A stretch of 64,000 bases of DNA, taken from NCBI GenBank assembly GCA_017935625.1, contig JAGBHC010000015.1:93121-157120 (forward strand). Direction: 5' to 3'. A program made the translations under genes and the position numbers. The notes under the pieces are model-generated. The model made no database searches and had not been told where the DNA came from. It saw nothing but the letters and a program-made list of their open reading frames with translations. Of this stretch, positions 18,617-28,674 are shown piece after piece. The first letter of the stretch is position 1. Each line of letters starts with the position of its first letter. This DNA is from Rikenellaceae bacterium (GTDB lineage: Bacteria; Bacteroidota; Bacteroidia; Bacteroidales; Rikenellaceae).

Positions 18617-19963
18617 TCAGTTGAAATATCTGCCGATGCGGGCGATGGCTCCCGGCAGGGCGAACACCACCACCCGGTCGTATGCGTTTATCTGCATGTC
18701 GCCCACGGCGATGAACACCTTGTCGCCGCGCACCACGCCGCCGATGATGGCGTCCCGCGGGAAGTCGAGCTCCTTTATCATGTTCCGCGTGGCCGGCGAA
18801 TTGGGCTTGACGATGAACTCCAGCACCTCGGCGTCGCTGCCCGTCAGACACTTGATGGCCTGCACGTCGGTGCTCATCGTAAAGCGGAAGATGTTGCTGG
18901 CCGTAATGAGCTTCTTGTTGATGATGGTGTCGATGCCGATGCTCTCGGCCAGGGTGATGTAGTTGAGATTCTCCACCTCGGCTATCACCTTCTTCACCCC
19001 CATCCGCTTGGCCAGCATGGCCGCCAGGATGTTGGTTTCCGAACGCCCCGTCACCGCCACGAAGGCATCCATGTTGCTGAGCCCCTCCTCAATCATGGCC
19101 TCGGTGTTGCGTCCGTCCTCGTTTATTATCAGCGTTTTGTCGAGCTGCTCGGCCAGACGGTAGGCCTTTTCGGCATTGTAGTCCACCAGCTTGATGTTGT
19201 TCATCCGCTCCTGCAGCTCCATGGCGATGCGGATGCCGATGCGGCTGCCGCCCAGTATCATCAGGTTGTTGATGGGGACGTTCACCTTGCCCGAAAATTC
19301 GAGCACCCGGCTCACCGACTCCTGATTGGCTATCACATATATCGTGTCGCCCGCCTTGAAGATGTCGTCGCCGTGGGGGATGATGGTGCGGCCGTCGCGC
19401 GAGATGGCCACGGTGCGGTAGGCCAGCTGGCTCTGGTCGCTGCTGTTGAGCTCCACCAGCGTGCGGTCTATCAGCGGCGACGACTCGTCGAGCTTGTAGA
19501 CCACCAGCGAGAGCTTGCCTCCCGAGAAATCCACGAATTCGGTGGTCGAGGAGTAACCCAGCAGATTGATGACCTCGCGGGCCGCCACCTTCTCGGGATA
19601 GAAAAGATAGTCGATGCCCATGTTGATGAATATCTCCTTGTTGTTGGGCTCCAGATATTCGTTGTTGTCTATGCGGGCAATCGACTTCCTGGCGCCGAGC
19701 TGCTTGGCGAGCATCGCCGAGAGGATGTTCACGTTCTCCTCGTGGTTCACGGCGATGAAGAGGTCGGCCTTGCGCACCGCCGCCTTCTTCAGTACGGCGA
19801 AAGTGGTGCAATCGCCCTCGAGAGTCACGATATCGGCCATGACCCCCACGTCATCAAGCAATTTGGGGTCGCTGTCGATGACCGTAATGTCGTGGATTCC
19901 GCCGCTCAGCATCTTGGCCAGATGGCTGCCCACCTCTCCTGCGCCTGCAATAACAATTTTCAT
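18617..19963 (-). CDS. trkA: Trk potassium uptake regulator TrkA
   Basis: Cytoplasmic nucleotide-binding subunit of the Trk/Ktr K+ uptake system. It has the duplicated RCK arrangement. RCK_N 1 starts MKIVIAGAGEVGSHLAKML and its RCK_C lies around residues 130-215. RCK_N 2 starts NLMILGGSRIGIRIAMELQ with RCK_C 2 at the end (VLEFIVKPNSPATRNMIKELDFP). The 448 residues are normal. The membrane partner TrkH, often adjacent, is not in the window. A promoter with a palindrome lies upstream. Confidence 0.95.
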   Translation of the reverse strand: MKIVIAGAGEVGSHLAKMLSGGIHDITVIDSDPKLLDDVGVMADIVTLEGDCTTFAVLKKAAVRKADLFIAVNHEENVNILSAMLAKQLGARKSIARIDNNEYLEPNNKEIFINMGIDYLFYPEKVAAREVINLLGYSSTTEFVDFSGGKLSLVVYKLDESSPLIDRTLVELNSSDQSQLAYRTVAISRDGRTIIPHGDDIFKAGDTIYVIANQESVSRVLEFSGKVNVPINNLMILGGSRIGIRIAMELQERMNNIKLVDYNAEKAYRLAEQLDKTLIINEDGRNTEAMIEEGLSNMDAFVAVTGRSETNILAAMLAKRMGVKKVIAEVENLNYITLAESIGIDTIINKKLITASNIFRFTMSTDVQAIKCLTGSDAEVLEFIVKPNSPATRNMIKELDFPRDAIIGGVVRGDKVFIAVGDMQINAYDRVVVFALPGAIARIGRYFN

Positions 19964-19991
19964 TGTGCCGATTTTACTTTATTTTTATCAT

Positions 19992-20025
19992 ACAAAGTTA
20001 TAACTTTGTCGGGAGATTACCCAAA
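19992..20025 (-). promoter_or_regulatory. trkA promoter overlapping an 18-bp palindrome
   Basis: On the minus strand TTTG (20022-20025) is followed after 21 bp by TAACTTTG (19993-20000). The -7 box is half of a perfect 18-bp palindrome, ACAAAGTTA/TAACTTTGT at 19992-20009. The other half places an identical -7 box on the plus strand facing the small membrane protein gene. Confidence 0.6.
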
Positions 20026-20113
20026 GATAGCACCACAAAATTCAACCGGTCGGCCCCCGCGGCGCGGATTTTGCGCCCCGGCAAAGACCGGCAGACAACC
20101 AAACCGAAAGAAA

Positions 20114-20380
20114 ATGATAACACTAGTCATAGCCGTCGTCGTCGTAGCCCTGTTCGTGGTCTCCATGTCGCTCACCCTGATATTCAAAGGGCACCACATC
20201 GATTCGGAAATCTCGACCAACAGGCACATGCAGGAGCGCGGCATCAAATGCGCCGTGCAGGAACAGCGCGACCTCGACGCCCGGGCCCGCGGCCAGCAGG
20301 GGTGTCCCGACGACCGCACCGACATCTGCGCGAGCCGGGACTGCGCGAGCTGCACCACCGGCGACCGCCGCCAGTCGTAG
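20114..20380 (+). CDS. small single-span membrane protein with Cys-rich tail
   Basis: 88 residues. An N-terminal hydrophobic helix (ITLVIAVVVVALFVVSMSLTLIF) is followed by a hydrophilic segment with HIDSEISTNRHMQERGIKCAVQEQ and a tail with four further cysteines (GCPDDRTDICASRDCASC). The pattern of one helix, MxERGIxC and clustered cysteines recalls small conserved membrane proteins of Bacteroidales, but I do not recognise a named family. The cysteines could bind metal or a cofactor; this is a guess from spacing only. The ATG at 20114 directly precedes the helix. The longer open frame from 18455 is antisense to trkA and not real. Confidence 0.7.
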   Translation: MITLVIAVVVVALFVVSMSLTLIFKGHHIDSEISTNRHMQERGIKCAVQEQRDLDARARGQQGCPDDRTDICASRDCASCTTGDRRQS

Positions 20381-20388
20381 CCGCGCCG

Positions 20389-20964
20389 TCACAGCAATCC
20401 CGCCTCGTAGAGCAGAATCAGCCTGTCGAGCAGCTCGTCCTCGCCCTCGGCGTCGAATTCCGATTTGAGATTGGCCCCGAACAGACGCGCCACCCCCTGC
20501 CAGAAGAACGCCGAAAAGCCGCCCCGGAGCTGCCGCACGATTTCATAGGAGGTGCGGTCGGTCTGCCGGTCGATGAGTTTGATGAGTATCTTGCCCTGCG
20601 AACGGGTCATGGTACGCAGCACCGGCGTATACTGCGCCTTGAGCTCCTGCTCCATGCGTTTGACATAGGCCTTCTGCTCCTTCTTGTCCGCGATATCCAC
20701 AATCTCGCGCTCCATCTGCGCCAGCAGACGCTGCGCCTCGCAGGCGATGGGATAGACCTTCTTCAGGTTGTCTATCATCCGCTGATAGCGCCTCATGTCC
20801 ACCTTGCGCCGGAACGAGTAGACGGGCAGCATCTGGTAGCCCACAATCGTGTCGCCGTCGGCCGTCACCTCGATGTAGGAGTGCGAATAGCCGCGTCCGC
20901 CCTGGGCCAGACAGCAGCACAGGGAGCAGCAGAGCGCAAGAAGGGTGACGAGCCAGCGTTTCAT
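20389..20964 (-). CDS. DUF4294 domain-containing secreted protein
   Basis: 191 residues with an N-terminal signal peptide (MKRWLVTLLALCCSLCCCLAQ). The mature part matches the DUF4294 family of Bacteroidetes: VGYQMLPVYSFRRKVDMRRYQRMIDNLKKVYPIACEAQ followed by helical repeats and MTRSQGKILIKLIDRQTDRTSYEIV. The family has no known function. The protein is probably periplasmic or surface located. It is convergent with the small membrane protein gene, and its start is divergent from the thioesterase gene. Confidence 0.88.
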   Translation of the reverse strand: MKRWLVTLLALCCSLCCCLAQGGRGYSHSYIEVTADGDTIVGYQMLPVYSFRRKVDMRRYQRMIDNLKKVYPIACEAQRLLAQMEREIVDIADKKEQKAYVKRMEQELKAQYTPVLRTMTRSQGKILIKLIDRQTDRTSYEIVRQLRGGFSAFFWQGVARLFGANLKSEFDAEGEDELLDRLILLYEAGLL

Positions 20965-21097
20965 CGAAAAAAATATTTACCTTTGCAAAGATAACCAAAA
21001 TCAGCGGACGGCGGCACGTTTCGCGAACCGATTTTCCGGCCGCACCGGCATCCGCCGCCCCCTGGTTCGATAAAACGTCAAAAAGAGAGAAGAACGT

Positions 21098-21478
21098 ATG
21101 TTGAAACCCGGAATTTCCTTCACCAGCCGAACCGAAGTGACGGCCTCGGAGACGGCCCGCAGCCTGGGCTCGGGCGATATGGACGTACTGGCCACCCCCG
21201 CGATGGCCGCCCTCATGGAGAACGCCGCCATGAAGTGCGCAGCACCCCACCTCGACGCGGAACAGACCACGGTCGGCTCCCTGATTCGTGTCACCCACCT
21301 CAGACCCACCCTCCCCGGCGACACGGTTTCGGCCACCGCCACCCTCACCGCAGCGGAGGGGCGCAAACTCTCGTTCGCCGTCGAAGCCCGCGACAGCAAG
21401 GGGGAAATCGGCCGGGGCGAACACATCCGCTACATCGTGGACCGGGCCCGCTTCCTGGCCAAGGCGAAAGAGGAATAG
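21098..21478 (+). CDS. hotdog-fold thioesterase (FlK-like family)
   Basis: 126-residue single hotdog domain. The segment ATPAMAALMENAAM aligns with the Thr and Glu of the fluoroacetyl-CoA thioesterase (FlK) type active site. GSLIRVTHLRPTLPGDTVSATA and IGRGEHIRYIVDRARF supply the typical strands and the active-site histidine. It presumably hydrolyses a small acyl-CoA, but the substrate is unknown. It lies upstream of the phosphofructokinase gene with its own spacer. Confidence 0.85.
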   Translation: MLKPGISFTSRTEVTASETARSLGSGDMDVLATPAMAALMENAAMKCAAPHLDAEQTTVGSLIRVTHLRPTLPGDTVSATATLTAAEGRKLSFAVEARDSKGEIGRGEHIRYIVDRARFLAKAKEE

Positions 21479-21627
21479 CCGGCCGGAAACCGGCCCCGCC
21501 CGTTTCGGTCGGGAAGCAGGCGGGAAGAGTCGTTTTTAATTTCGCAATCCGGAAAAATAGTCGTATATTTGGGCTCGTAAATTCACAAACCGAATCGTTC
21601 AATCTTCAAAATAAAAACCAAACGTAT

Positions 21628-22860
21628 ATGAAAGAGGCAATTGCAATTCTTACGGGCGGCGGCCCCGCCCCCGGCATGAATACGGTCGTTGGCAGCGTAG
21701 CCAAGACTTTCATCGAGAAAGGATACCGCGTAATCGGTCTGCACGCCGGTTATTCGGGCCTGTTCAACCCCAACCCCCGGATGGAGGATTTGAGCTATGC
21801 GCTGGCCGACTCGATATTCAACCAGGGCGGTTCCTACCTCCAGATGAGCCGTTTCAAACCCACCGACAAGGACTTCGAGGAGAACTTCAACCTCAGCTTC
21901 TTCGTCGATAACAACGTCAAACTGCTGGTAACCGTCGGCGGCGACGACACCGCTTCGACAGCCAACCGCATCGCCAAATTCCTCGAATCGAAGAAGTATC
22001 CCATCGCCAACATCCACGTTCCCAAGACTATCGACAACGACCTGCCCCTGCCGCAGGGTACGCCCACTTTCGGCTACCAGTCGGCCAAAGCCGCAGGTTC
22101 GGTCATCGGCCGCGCCGTCTATTGCGACGCCCGCACCAGCGGCAACTGGTTCGTGGTGGCAGCCATGGGCCGTTCGGCCGGTCACCTCGCATTCGGTATC
22201 GGCTCCGCCTGCCACTACCCCATGATTGTGATTCCCGAAATGTTCAACAAAACGGAAATCACCGTCGAGAAAATCGTCAATCTGGTGGTTTCGGCCATCA
22301 TCAAGCGCAAGCTGATGGGCATGGACTACGGCGTGGCCATGATTTCCGAGGGCGTGTTCCACTCGCTGAGCAACGAGGAAATCAAGAAGAGCGGCGTCAC
22401 CTTCTCCTACGACGAGCACGGACACCCCGAGCTGGGCAAGGTTTCCAAAGCGCACATCTTCAACGAGATGCTCGAAAAGAAGCTCAAAGAACTGGGCATC
22501 AAGGTCAAATCGCGCCCCGTGGAAATCGGTTACGAGGTGCGCTGCCAGGACCCCATAGCCTACGACCTGGTATACTGCTCGCAGCTGGGCATGGGCGTCT
22601 ACAAACTCTTCAACGAAGGCAAAACCGGATGTATGGTGTACGTCAGCCCCGAAGGCAACGTGTCGCCCCTCTATCTGAAAGACCTTCAGGACCCCGCCAC
22701 CGGCAAGATTCCGCCCCGTCTGGTGGACATGAACTCCGACAAAATCAAGCAGGTCATCGACAACCTCCTCAGCTACGTCACCCCGGCCGACTACCAGGCC
22801 GCAAAGAAATATGTGGCCGACCCCGAGGAGTACGATTTCCGCAAGATACTCAACTGGTAA
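21628..22860 (+). CDS. phosphofructokinase of the PPi-dependent type
   Basis: 410-residue phosphofructokinase catalysing fructose-6-phosphate to fructose-1,6-bisphosphate. The N-terminus has LTGGGPAPGMN. The donor-site loop reads GGDDT with Asp107, and the substrate loop reads PKTIDNDLPL with Lys133. In this superfamily Asp and Lys at these two places mark pyrophosphate-dependent enzymes, whereas ATP enzymes have Gly at both, so PPi is the likely phosphoryl donor. The start at 21628 follows a -7-like TATATTTG at 21564-21571. The reaction would be reversible and could serve gluconeogenesis too. Confidence 0.9.
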   Translation: MKEAIAILTGGGPAPGMNTVVGSVAKTFIEKGYRVIGLHAGYSGLFNPNPRMEDLSYALADSIFNQGGSYLQMSRFKPTDKDFEENFNLSFFVDNNVKLLVTVGGDDTASTANRIAKFLESKKYPIANIHVPKTIDNDLPLPQGTPTFGYQSAKAAGSVIGRAVYCDARTSGNWFVVAAMGRSAGHLAFGIGSACHYPMIVIPEMFNKTEITVEKIVNLVVSAIIKRKLMGMDYGVAMISEGVFHSLSNEEIKKSGVTFSYDEHGHPELGKVSKAHIFNEMLEKKLKELGIKVKSRPVEIGYEVRCQDPIAYDLVYCSQLGMGVYKLFNEGKTGCMVYVSPEGNVSPLYLKDLQDPATGKIPPRLVDMNSDKIKQVIDNLLSYVTPADYQAAKKYVADPEEYDFRKILNW

Positions 22861-22940
22861 CCGTTTCCGCGACGCAGACGGCCCCCGGCGGCACCGCCGC
22901 CGGATAGGCCCCGCCCGCGCAAACGCCCTGCCGGCCCCGA

Positions 22941-22986
22941 CAAACGGGATGCACGACCCTCTTCCACCGGTCATGCGTCCCGTTTG
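22941..22986 (+). terminator. hairpin behind the phosphofructokinase gene
   Basis: Two 18-base arms (CAAACGGGATGCACGACC and GGTCATGCGTCCCGTTTG) pair at 16 of 18 positions. No T-run follows, so this may be a transcript-end stabiliser rather than a classical terminator. Confidence 0.45.
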
Positions 22987-23153
22987 CCGTTCGTTCCCCT
23001 CCCCCGGCCGGACGCACCAGCTTTCCGGTCCGCTCTTTTTTTCGGCCGGCGGCATACGCCGTCGCCGCCTTCCGACGTTTCCTCGACAGGAAAGCGCAGG
23101 CGGCCCGTTCCGACGGACACCCTTCGAAACCTTCCGACTTTCAGTTCCGAACC

Positions 23154-23858
23154 ATGAAGAAACTTCTGCTTACCATCCTGCTTCCGCTCTCGCTCTGCAC
23201 CGGTCTGAGGGCACAGCCGCTTCCCGCCCATCCGGAATCCGCCCCCGAGGCGGACCGCCGGCCCGCAGTGCGGCGCACCGAGCTGAACGAGCTGTCGGTC
23301 ACCGCCGGAGCGAGCATACCCAGCGGCTACTCCTCGTTCCACTTCACCACCTTTTCGCTGCAATACGCCCACACCGGACTCAGCGGCTGGGGCTGCCGCG
23401 GCGGGGTGACCTGGCTCGGCGACCGCAACCGCATCGACCGCTACTTCGCCATTCCGCTGCGGGCGAGTTACCTGCTGGGGCACGAACGCGGCGGAGCGAA
23501 AGCCGGCGTGATGGCCGGATTCGAGGGTGGCTACCGCAACGACTCGTTCTTCTCGCTGGCCGATTTCCTCGTGGCCCTCATACCCAAACGCTGGGAGTTC
23601 AACGCAGGATTCACACCCGGCTACATCTTCCGCAGGCAAGGCCGCGACCGGCTCTCCGACGACCCGATTGCCGACCGGCGATTCGCCTGCACATTCGACC
23701 TCGGCACACGGGCCACCATTCCCGTGCGGCGATTCGGCATCGTGCTGGGCTTCACCTACAGCGCCTACCTGACCGACAACTTCGTCCGCCCCGGCGACCG
23801 ATTCCGCCTGCCGCGCTCGTTCGTCAGCCTGGAGGCCGGCCTGTCGCTCTCGCTCTAA
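23154..23858 (+). CDS. secreted, probably outer-membrane beta-barrel protein
   Basis: 234 residues. A clear signal peptide (MKKLLLTILLPLSLCTGLRAQ) is followed by alternating amphipathic strands with aromatic ends, ending in RLPRSFVSLEAGLSLSL, a pattern common in small outer-membrane barrels. No named family is recognised. Segments such as LSVTAGASIPSGYSSFHF and RRFGIVLGFTYSAYLTDNF support a barrel or porin-like fold. The function is unknown. It is flanked by intergenic DNA on both sides and is probably monocistronic. Confidence 0.7.
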   Translation: MKKLLLTILLPLSLCTGLRAQPLPAHPESAPEADRRPAVRRTELNELSVTAGASIPSGYSSFHFTTFSLQYAHTGLSGWGCRGGVTWLGDRNRIDRYFAIPLRASYLLGHERGGAKAGVMAGFEGGYRNDSFFSLADFLVALIPKRWEFNAGFTPGYIFRRQGRDRLSDDPIADRRFACTFDLGTRATIPVRRFGIVLGFTYSAYLTDNFVRPGDRFRLPRSFVSLEAGLSLSL

Positions 23859-23951
23859 TCAGAAGCGCAGCCCCGATTTTTTCGGAAAATCGCATATATA
23901 TTCCGTTTTATTTCTTATCTTGCGATGTTTAATTTTCATTTTATCTTATAA

Positions 23952-24230
23952 AAAAATTTATTCATTACCGCACTTTTTATCGCCGTATCCGTTCCTTTCG
24001 CCGCTTTCTGGATAACCAAAGCCCACGCACAAACCGACACAACTGATGAAATAGCTACCGGCGATGTATGGCTATGCAGCGGAGGCGCAGGTTTTTGTCA
24101 ATGGACATGTCCAGTTTGCCAACATGAAGAAACTTTTTCCGGGCAAGGTCGTTTCATGGGTGGAAAGTTCAATTGCCCCGATTGCAATTATTATTACGAA
24201 CATTATGAATATCAAGAAACTCCTCCCGCT
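23952..24230 (+). pseudogene. decayed or atypically started Cys-rich secreted peptide (NVEALA-like position)
   Basis: A frame beginning after a TAA at 23949 codes for a signal-peptide-like stretch (KNLFITALFIAVSVPFAAFW, ending AHAQ). It continues with WLCSGGAGFC, TCPVCQHEE and NCPDCNYYYEHYEYQE, i.e. two CPxC pairs suggesting a small zinc ribbon. No ATG, GTG or TTG start exists. The upstream in-frame ATG (23925) is cut off by the TAA, and the only option is an ATT at 23964. The frame has no stop near its logical end and runs into the lipoprotein gene, whose ATG (24205) it overlaps. Local AT content is higher than in the surroundings. In Bacteroidales, short secreted NVEALA-type peptides often precede BF3164-like lipoproteins. 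Membership of that family is inference. Confidence 0.45.
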
Positions 24231-25236
24231 CCTTCTGGGGTCGCTGGCGGCCTGCACGGGCCACGACACGCCCCGGTACGCCCTGCCCGAATTCAAAAAC
24301 GAATCCGACGCCCAATTCGAAATTCTTTCGCAAGAAGCGCTTCCGGCCAGACACATCATCGGACTGGACATCTACGGCGACAACCTCATCGTCTACGGCT
24401 TTTTCACCGACAACTTCATCAACATCTACGACAAGCGGAGCGGTGCGCTCAGAGCGCAATGTCTGAAAGCAGGCCGCGGTCCCGGGGAAACGACCCGAAT
24501 CGCCGCCCCCTATCTCGACGAAGCGCTCGGCACCATCACTTTTACGGACACCTCCACCAAACAAATCCGCAGACTCGACCTCGACGGGATAATGCGGGGC
24601 GAGTTTCCCCTGATAAACGGAACCGGCATGGCCTATCCCTGGTGCATGACCGAATTCGACCTCGGCAACGGCAACCGGTTCGTCTACAACGCCGTGAGCT
24701 TTCTGAGCCGGACCGGCCCCGACCCCCGCATGGCACTGCTGAAAGAGGGAACCGCTGTCGATGAATACCTGCTGTTCCCATTCGACATCGGCGACACGGC
24801 GACCAACGGACAGTTCTACGTCTACCAGCAAAGCCTAATCAAAATGGCTCCCGACCGCACCAGAGTCGCCGTAGGGACCACCCAGAGCGGAATGCTGCTC
24901 GAGACTTTCGACATCGGCGGAAACCAGGTGAAAAAATCGGGCGTCGGCTATTTCGCAGAGCCCGGCCTGGCCCCATCATCGAACAATCCTTTCGGATTTT
25001 CGGCCATGAGCGTCACCGACAAACGGATTGTCGCGGCAATGGGAGAAGATGTACACCAGCCGGTATTCCAGGATATCGCCCTATTCGACTGGAGATGCAG
25101 ACCGGTGAAACGGTTCAAAACCGACCGGTCGATTTACGCGCTCTGCATAGACGAGTCCGACGGGACGCTCTATGCGGTCGTCGATGACGAAGAGAAAGGA
25201 TACCTGCTGGCCCGACTCGACCGGAAGCCGGATTGA
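24205..25236 (+). CDS. 6-bladed beta-propeller lipoprotein (BF3164-like family)
   Basis: 343 residues with a short lipoprotein signal (MNIKKLLPLLLGSLAAC). The body carries typical family segments: IIGLDIYGDNLIVYGFFTDNFINIYDKRSGA, LKAGRGPGETTR (compare GRGPNEL in the paralogue at 305-1360) and a C-terminal IALFDWRCRPVKRF strand pair. It is lipid-anchored and of unknown function. The frame extends upstream to 24064, but the MNIKKLL start directly before the lipobox is preferred. It follows, and slightly overlaps, the Cys-rich peptide remnant. Confidence 0.82.
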   Translation: MNIKKLLPLLLGSLAACTGHDTPRYALPEFKNESDAQFEILSQEALPARHIIGLDIYGDNLIVYGFFTDNFINIYDKRSGALRAQCLKAGRGPGETTRIAAPYLDEALGTITFTDTSTKQIRRLDLDGIMRGEFPLINGTGMAYPWCMTEFDLGNGNRFVYNAVSFLSRTGPDPRMALLKEGTAVDEYLLFPFDIGDTATNGQFYVYQQSLIKMAPDRTRVAVGTTQSGMLLETFDIGGNQVKKSGVGYFAEPGLAPSSNNPFGFSAMSVTDKRIVAAMGEDVHQPVFQDIALFDWRCRPVKRFKTDRSIYALCIDESDGTLYAVVDDEEKGYLLARLDRKPD

Positions 25237-25320
25237 GAAACCGCCCCCGGACCGACCCCCCTCCGTCTCCGAAGCCCCCGAAATCCCCGAAACCTACAAG
25301 CCCTCGAAGCCTACATCCAA

Positions 25321-25354
25321 GAAAAAGCGTGCGAATTTTTCCGCACGCTTTTTT
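25321..25354 (+). terminator. terminator of the propeller lipoprotein gene
   Basis: The stem is GCGTGCG (25327-25333) with CGCACGC (25342-25348), followed by TTTTTT. Confidence 0.85.
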
Positions 25355-25434
25355 CGTCGCACATCGCACGCCGAAACGACCAGCCTCCGGTTGCACTCCG
25401 CGATGCTCCGTCCGCCGCTCCCCGCCGGTAAAAA

Positions 25435-25624
25435 GAGACCCGAACTCCGCCCGCAAAAGTGACCCACGCTCCGGTTCGAAAAACATAAGGAAGAGAAAAG
25501 TCCGGGAGACCCCCCACACCCCGTAGAAGCGGCCGCACCTCAACTTGAAAAGCCGCACAAAAAAAGAAGCCCCCGAGACCCGAACTCCGCCCGCAAGGGC
25601 GACCCACGCTCCGGTCCGAAAAAC
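25435..25624. repeat. 50-bp direct repeat pair in an intergenic region
   Basis: Copies at 25435-25484 and 25575-25624, exactly 140 bp apart, start GAGACCCGAACTCCGCCCGC and share GACCCACGCTCCGGT, differing at a few positions. They lie in the 460-bp spacer between two convergent genes. Open frames through them are low-complexity and unlikely to be real. Confidence 0.8.
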
Positions 25625-25645
25625 CGAGGGGAAACAGGCAATAAA

Positions 25646-25680
25646 GAAAGAGGAGCGCTCAAATTGAGCACCCCTCTTTC
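25646..25680 (-). terminator. terminator-like hairpin behind the acidic protein gene
   Basis: GAAAGAGG.GCGCTCAA pairs with TTGAGC.CCTCTTTC, with two mismatches. On the minus strand a weak T-tail (TTTATTG) follows. It lies 20 bp behind the stop at 25701. Confidence 0.6.
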
Positions 25681-25700
25681 GTTTCGGGACCGGACGGACT

Positions 25701-26015
25701 CTACATATCGTCCTCGTCTTCGTCCTCCGAAGAATCGGCAATCTCTTCGGCTCCCTTTATATCGTCATCATAATAGTCCTTGTCCTCTTCTTCCTCCACC
25801 GAATCGTCGATTTTCACATCGATTTTCACCAGGTAGCTTATCTCTTCGGTCTCAAGAACGACGGCATAGAAAAAATCGCCCGAAGGCTTGTCGATACGTA
25901 TCATCGAATCGGTAAAGCCAAGGGGATATTTAGCCTTCAATTCGTCCTTTAACTCCTCTGCAAGGTTCTGATAACTAACGACTAAATGCTTCTTTTGTTT
26001 TACTTCTTTGACCAT
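25701..26015 (-). CDS. conserved small acidic protein, function unknown
   Basis: 104 residues. The N-terminal 75 residues look folded (LAEELKDELKAKYPLGFTDSMIRIDKPSGDFFYAVVLETEEISYLVKIDVKI). The C-terminal 30 are almost only Glu and Asp (EEEEDKDYYDDD ... SSEDEDEDDM). Similar short proteins with an acidic tail occur in Bacteroidetes, but I know no function. It starts just upstream of a long AT-rich intergenic stretch and is divergent from ligA. Confidence 0.75.
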   Translation of the reverse strand: MVKEVKQKKHLVVSYQNLAEELKDELKAKYPLGFTDSMIRIDKPSGDFFYAVVLETEEISYLVKIDVKIDDSVEEEEDKDYYDDDIKGAEEIADSSEDEDEDDM

Positions 26016-26128
26016 ATTTTCCGAAAAATTTTCTGCAAGTATACATAAAAATTACTAATACACTATATCATAAAAACTTTTTTTACTAAAAAATATTTTT
26101 ACACCCCGACGAAGGCCGATTCGGGTGA

Positions 26129-28585
<2,457 letters not shown>

Positions 28586-28674
28586 AATAAACGATTACTT
28601 TTGTGGGCCCGAATGAAAACCGACGGCATCGCTCCGACTCCGGAGCCGGAACGAAAGAAGATAGTGACATACTT

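Noticed and set aside
24156..24764. 202-codon plus frame starting MGGKFNCPDCNYYYE as an intact gene
   Set aside because: Only the first 25 or so residues look like protein. The rest is the shifted frame of the lipoprotein gene, rich in Arg and His.
25115..25741. 208-codon minus-strand frame across the intergenic repeats
   Set aside because: It overlaps the ends of two real genes, repeats the FRTGAW motif only because of the DNA repeat, and contains the terminator of the propeller gene.
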